From an uncultured Pelagibacteraceae bacterium (GTDB lineage Bacteria; Pseudomonadota; Alphaproteobacteria; Pelagibacterales; Pelagibacteraceae): a stretch of DNA of 46,945 bases. The notes below the pieces were generated by a model. The model was not told the DNA's origin and searched no databases. It was given only the letters and a program-made list of their open reading frames with translations. The position numbers and the translations under genes were made by a program. The stretch spans positions 1 to 46,945 of the forward strand of contig CACNVG010000007.1 in NCBI GenBank assembly GCA_902623785.1. Reading direction: 5' to 3'. Below, one piece after another: positions 43,989 through 46,945 of the stretch; positions within the stretch are counted from its first letter, which is position 1, and the number at the start of each line of letters is the position of its first letter.

Positions 43989-44701
43989 TTAACAAGTATT
44001 CATGTATAAATATATACGAAAATAAAAAGAAAAGTTCTAAACTTTCTTCACAAATTCTTTATGGAGAAAAATTTTCAATTATTAGAAAATATAGAGATTG
44101 GTACAAAATTAAAACAAGTTACGATAAATATGTAGGATTCATTAAAAAGAAAAAATTTAAAAATTTTATTTATAAACCAACACATAAAGTGTCCTCTTTA
44201 AAAGCAAATATTTTTTTAAAGCCTACTAAGAATTCTAAAATTAAAATGAAATTAAGTTTTGCATCTTTAATACAAATAAAATCGAGCAATAAAAATTTTT
44301 TGAATTTTGACAATTATTGGATACAAAAATCTGATGTAGTGCCTATAAATTTTCAAGAAAAAATTTTTGAAAGGATAAAAATTTTTAAAAATGTCAGGTA
44401 TAAGTGGGGCGGCAAAAAGTTTGATGGTATCGATTGTTCTGGATTGGTTCAAATATTTTATAAATTTAACAACCTATATTGTCCAAGAGATACAGGTCCT
44501 CAATTTAGATATTTCAAAAAGTTTAAATCGATTAAAAAAAATTCAATTATTTTTTGGAAAGGCCACGTTGCCATATGTTTAACAAAAAAAAAATTGATAC
44601 ATGCGTATGGACCTAGGAAAAAAGTAATTATTATGGACACAAAAAAAACGATAAATTTAATTAAAAAAACTGCAAAATTGGAAGTGATTGGGGTTAAATG
44701 A
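43985..44701 (+). CDS. NlpC/P60-family peptidase with SH3-like domains
   Basis: The 238-residue protein has two SH3b-like segments (about 4-60 and 65-120) and a C-terminal NlpC/P60 domain. Cys151 is in GIDCSGL, His194 in KGHVAI and the third residue is probably His206. This is the layout of dipeptidyl-peptidase VI-type enzymes that cut the gamma-D-Glu-diaminopimelate bond of free muropeptides. No signal peptide is visible, so it probably works in the cytoplasm on peptides brought in by the AmpG-like permease. Overlaps of four bases (ATGA) occur on both sides. Confidence 0.92.
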   Translation: MINKYSCINIYENKKKSSKLSSQILYGEKFSIIRKYRDWYKIKTSYDKYVGFIKKKKFKNFIYKPTHKVSSLKANIFLKPTKNSKIKMKLSFASLIQIKSSNKNFLNFDNYWIQKSDVVPINFQEKIFERIKIFKNVRYKWGGKKFDGIDCSGLVQIFYKFNNLYCPRDTGPQFRYFKKFKSIKKNSIIFWKGHVAICLTKKKLIHAYGPRKKVIIMDTKKTINLIKKTAKLEVIGVK

Positions 44702-46218
44702 TTAATATCTCTGATGAAGAATTAAAGAAAAAATACAATGAAGTTCACAAAAAATTATTGAAAGGAGATTTTTTAGAAGTCATTAAAGAAAGTAATAAAG
44801 TTCTTAAAAAGAGGAAGCACCAATTATTTTTTAATTTATTGTGTGTAGCTTATCAAAAAATTGGTAAAATTGAAAAGTCGATTGATTTGATGAATGAAGC
44901 TTTGAAATTAAATCCAAATAATCCAAATTTTTTGAATAATTTGGGAACATGCTTTTTTATGTTACACAAATTTTCTGAGGCTGAAAAGTATTTTAAAAAA
45001 GGACTAGAGATAGACAGTAAACATCTTCATATTCTTAATAACTTGGGAAACTTGAAAAGAGAAACCAACAAAACTGAGGAGTCAATAGAATATTACCAAA
45101 AAGTATTGGATATTCAAACCGATGCCGTCGCAACTCTTTTTAACTTGGTTGGTGTGTATAGAGTTTTAAATCAAAAAGAGAATTCAAAACTTTACTGTAA
45201 AAAAATATTAAAATTAAATAAAAAATTAACAGATGCAGATCGACAATATTCTTTAGTTCACAAATATGTAGAAGGCGATCCACACTTAATAGATATGTTA
45301 AAAAAAGTAGATGATGGTAATTTAAGCAGTTTGGAAAAGGTGCATATTTTTTATGCAATTCACAAAGCTTATGAAGATGTCAAGAATTATAAAAAAGCCT
45401 TTGAATTTCTTAAACAAGGAAATGATTTATTAAAAAAAGAAACAAGATATAATTTCAGCAAGGACGAAAAAAAAATTAAAGGCTACATTAATCTATATAA
45501 AAAGATTAAAAAAATTAAAACTTCTAAAAATCACAGAGATTTAATATTTATTGTCGGCATGCCACGTTCAGGGTCTTCATTGATTGAACAAATACTTGCA
45601 TCTCATAAAAAAGTATTTGGTGGAGGTGAACTTCCCTATATTCAGGAAATAGCTAATAAGATAATTGAAGAGAAAAAAATTAATGTTTCCCTAATGAATG
45701 ATTACAAAAGTAAATATCTTTTACTTATAGATGAATTAGATAATTCATCCTCCACTTTTACAGATAAGGAATTATTAAATTTTTATAACTTGGGATTAAT
45801 TTTAAAGTTATTCCCTAATGCTAAAGTTATTAATTGTACTAGAGACCCTATAAATAATTGTTGGTCAATTTACAAAAATTTTTTTCCTTTCAAAACAATG
45901 TTTGTTAATGATTTTAAAGATGTTGCTAAATTTTATAAACTTTATCTTAAAACAATGGCTTTTTGGCAAAAGGAATTTCCTAAAAATATATATAATCTTA
46001 GTTACGAAACCTTGGTGGAAAATCCAAAAGACCAAATTGAGAAAATTTTACTTTTTTGTAATTTAGAATGGGATGATAATGTTACAAACCACCATAAAAA
46101 TCCACGAATTATTAAAACACTAAGTTTTGATCAAGCAAATAAACCAATAAGTAAAAAAGTCTCTAATAGTATATTAAATTATAAGGAGATGATTGGCGAT
46201 TTGGTAAAAGAGTTTTAA
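44698..46218 (+). CDS. TPR-repeat sulfotransferase
   Basis: The 506-residue protein has four to five tetratricopeptide repeats in the first 200 residues, for example NNPNFLNNLGTCFFMLHKFSEAEKYF near 77-102. The C-terminal half is a sulfotransferase domain. The 5'-phosphosulfate loop is GMPRSGSSLIEQIL (about 285-298) and the 3'-phosphate site is CTRDPINNCWSIY (about 381-393). It would move sulfate from PAPS to a hydroxyl of a protein, glycan or lipid. The acceptor is unknown. It overlaps the NlpC/P60 gene by four bases, which suggests a cell-envelope role. Confidence 0.9.
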   Translation: MINISDEELKKKYNEVHKKLLKGDFLEVIKESNKVLKKRKHQLFFNLLCVAYQKIGKIEKSIDLMNEALKLNPNNPNFLNNLGTCFFMLHKFSEAEKYFKKGLEIDSKHLHILNNLGNLKRETNKTEESIEYYQKVLDIQTDAVATLFNLVGVYRVLNQKENSKLYCKKILKLNKKLTDADRQYSLVHKYVEGDPHLIDMLKKVDDGNLSSLEKVHIFYAIHKAYEDVKNYKKAFEFLKQGNDLLKKETRYNFSKDEKKIKGYINLYKKIKKIKTSKNHRDLIFIVGMPRSGSSLIEQILASHKKVFGGGELPYIQEIANKIIEEKKINVSLMNDYKSKYLLLIDELDNSSSTFTDKELLNFYNLGLILKLFPNAKVINCTRDPINNCWSIYKNFFPFKTMFVNDFKDVAKFYKLYLKTMAFWQKEFPKNIYNLSYETLVENPKDQIEKILLFCNLEWDDNVTNHHKNPRIIKTLSFDQANKPISKKVSNSILNYKEMIGDLVKEF

Positions 46219-46220
46219 GT

Positions 46221-46945
46221 CTAGTTCCTTCCAAAATCTGGCTTTGATGTATCTTGTTTCAGTAAAATAATTTTTTGTCTTACCTTTTTTAATTTTCTTA
46301 ATTTAGCTTCTAAATTATTTCTATTATTCTTTATATCGTGTTTAAATATCTTCAAATTTTTAGTAAATAAATCAATAGCTTTAAGCATATAAGTTTTATT
46401 ATTAAAGAAAATATCCCTCCACATAATTTCATTTGAGGCTGCAATTCTAGAAAAATCTCTTAAACCTCCCGCGCTGAATTTAAGAACATTTTTTTTATTT
46501 AAATTTTTAAAATTGGTTGCTGTCAAAATTAAATTATAAGCTATTAAATGTGGTAAATGACTTGTAATAGCAAAAATCTTGTCATGCTGATCAGCTTCCA
46601 TTAAGACTGGTTTAGATCCCAGCAACTTCCAAAATTTGAATATCTTTTTCATGTGCCCGCTTGATGAATTTTTTTGTTTAATTATTACGGACCATTTGTT
46701 AGCAAACAAATTTTCATTACCATTTAATGGTCCTGATACTTCAGAGCCTGCAATAGGATGGCTTGAAATCCAACTAATATCTTTCCTTTTTGTTTTGTTT
46801 ATTTTTATAATCGTATTTTTCTTTGCAGAGCCTACATCAGTAATTACAGCATTTTTTTTTAAATATTTATTACATATTGAAAAAATTTTTTCATATTCAC
46901 TTAGCGGGGCACATATTATGACAAAATCACATTCTGATATTTTTT
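46221..46945 (-). CDS. tyrA: Prephenate/cyclohexadienyl dehydrogenase, N-terminus outside the window
   Basis: The frame is open to the window edge and ends with TAG at 46221-46223. About 240 residues are visible. The first part continues a Rossmann domain (FVIICAPLSEYEKIF, ITDVGSAK), then SHPIAGSEVSGP, the substrate-binding His region of TyrA, and MEADQHDKIFAITSHLPHLIAYNL in the helical domain. The enzyme oxidatively decarboxylates prephenate or arogenate in tyrosine synthesis. A TTG at 46709 can look like a start but lies mid-domain. The C-terminus ends in a charged helix. Confidence 0.92.
   Translation of the reverse strand, partial: KISECDFVIICAPLSEYEKIFSICNKYLKKNAVITDVGSAKKNTIIKINKTKRKDISWISSHPIAGSEVSGPLNGNENLFANKWSVIIKQKNSSSGHMKKIFKFWKLLGSKPVLMEADQHDKIFAITSHLPHLIAYNLILTATNFKNLNKKNVLKFSAGGLRDFSRIAASNEIMWRDIFFNNKTYMLKAIDLFTKNLKIFKHDIKNNRNNLEAKLRKLKKVRQKIILLKQDTSKPDFGRN

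Noticed and set aside
46221..46709. Complete 162-residue gene starting at TTG 46709
   Set aside because: The frame continues upstream with clear TyrA sequence to the window edge, so the TTG is internal.
1..46945. CRISPR arrays, insertion sequences, prophage, toxin-antitoxin or defence genes, tRNA or rRNA
   Set aside because: No regularly spaced repeats, transposase or integrase motifs, or cloverleaf-like sequences were seen; gaps are short and flanked by core genes.

Overview
The window looks like a piece of a SAR11-type (Pelagibacterales) alphaproteobacterial chromosome. The base composition is very AT-rich (roughly 30% G+C by eye), proteins are rich in Lys, Asn and Ile, and genes sit a few bases apart or overlap by 1-30 bases. 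The alphaproteobacterial gene set fits too: ChvI/ChvG, a RegA/ActR regulator, class I lysyl-tRNA synthetase, an AmgK/MurU recycling pair and a ScfR/RamB-type regulator beside isocitrate lyase. I see no tRNA, rRNA, CRISPR array, insertion sequence or prophage gene. This is almost entirely core chromosome.

Layout. 1-3944: end of an unknown gene, a small membrane protein, isocitrate lyase (glyoxylate shunt) and a divergent regulator with two tandem helix-turn-helix domains over an array of TTTACAAA-type sites. 3929-8698: a Lys-rich coiled-coil protein, a cyclopropane fatty acid synthase, a DapA-like lyase, a family 9 glycosyltransferase and a membrane J-domain protein. 8712-13682: a frameshifted oligopeptidase B, an hsp20 gene with a sigma-32-like promoter and a ROSE-like RNA thermometer, a lipoprotein, and a purine permease convergent with a purine phosphoribosyltransferase. 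13742-21401: a GT17 glycosyltransferase, an AlkA-like glycosylase, an EamA transporter, then msrA, a sulfurtransferase and an RND efflux pair in one tight run. 21395-25732: a lytic-transglycosylase-like lipoprotein, a nuclease, a VanZ-like protein, gpmA, and murU-amgK-tsaE. 25716-32104: ahcY, chvG, chvI and polA, all on the minus strand.

32155-37497 holds an ABC ATPase, bioY, a RegA/ActR regulator and a three-gene polyamine operon (PLP decarboxylase, deoxyhypusine-synthase-like enzyme, agmatinase-like ureohydrolase). The 172-base gap before that operon carries three inverted repeats; one is a perfect FNR-type box and one looks like an attenuator. 37494-40985 runs minus: queuosine precursor transporter, L28, pyrD and lysS. 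41073-46218 runs plus: TrkH, then an overlapping AmpG-like permease, NlpC/P60 protein and TPR-sulfotransferase. The window ends inside a prephenate dehydrogenase gene.

Pathways that join up: AmpG-like uptake, an NlpC/P60 peptidase, a transglycosylase-like lipoprotein and AmgK/MurU together suggest peptidoglycan recycling. The purine permease and phosphoribosyltransferase suggest base salvage. The most noteworthy items are regulatory: the RNA thermometer, the double-HTH regulator with its operator array, the FNR-type box, and the structured leader of the polyamine operon. I did not find a clearly new multi-gene defence or mobile system. All calls come from reading the sequence; no database search was run.
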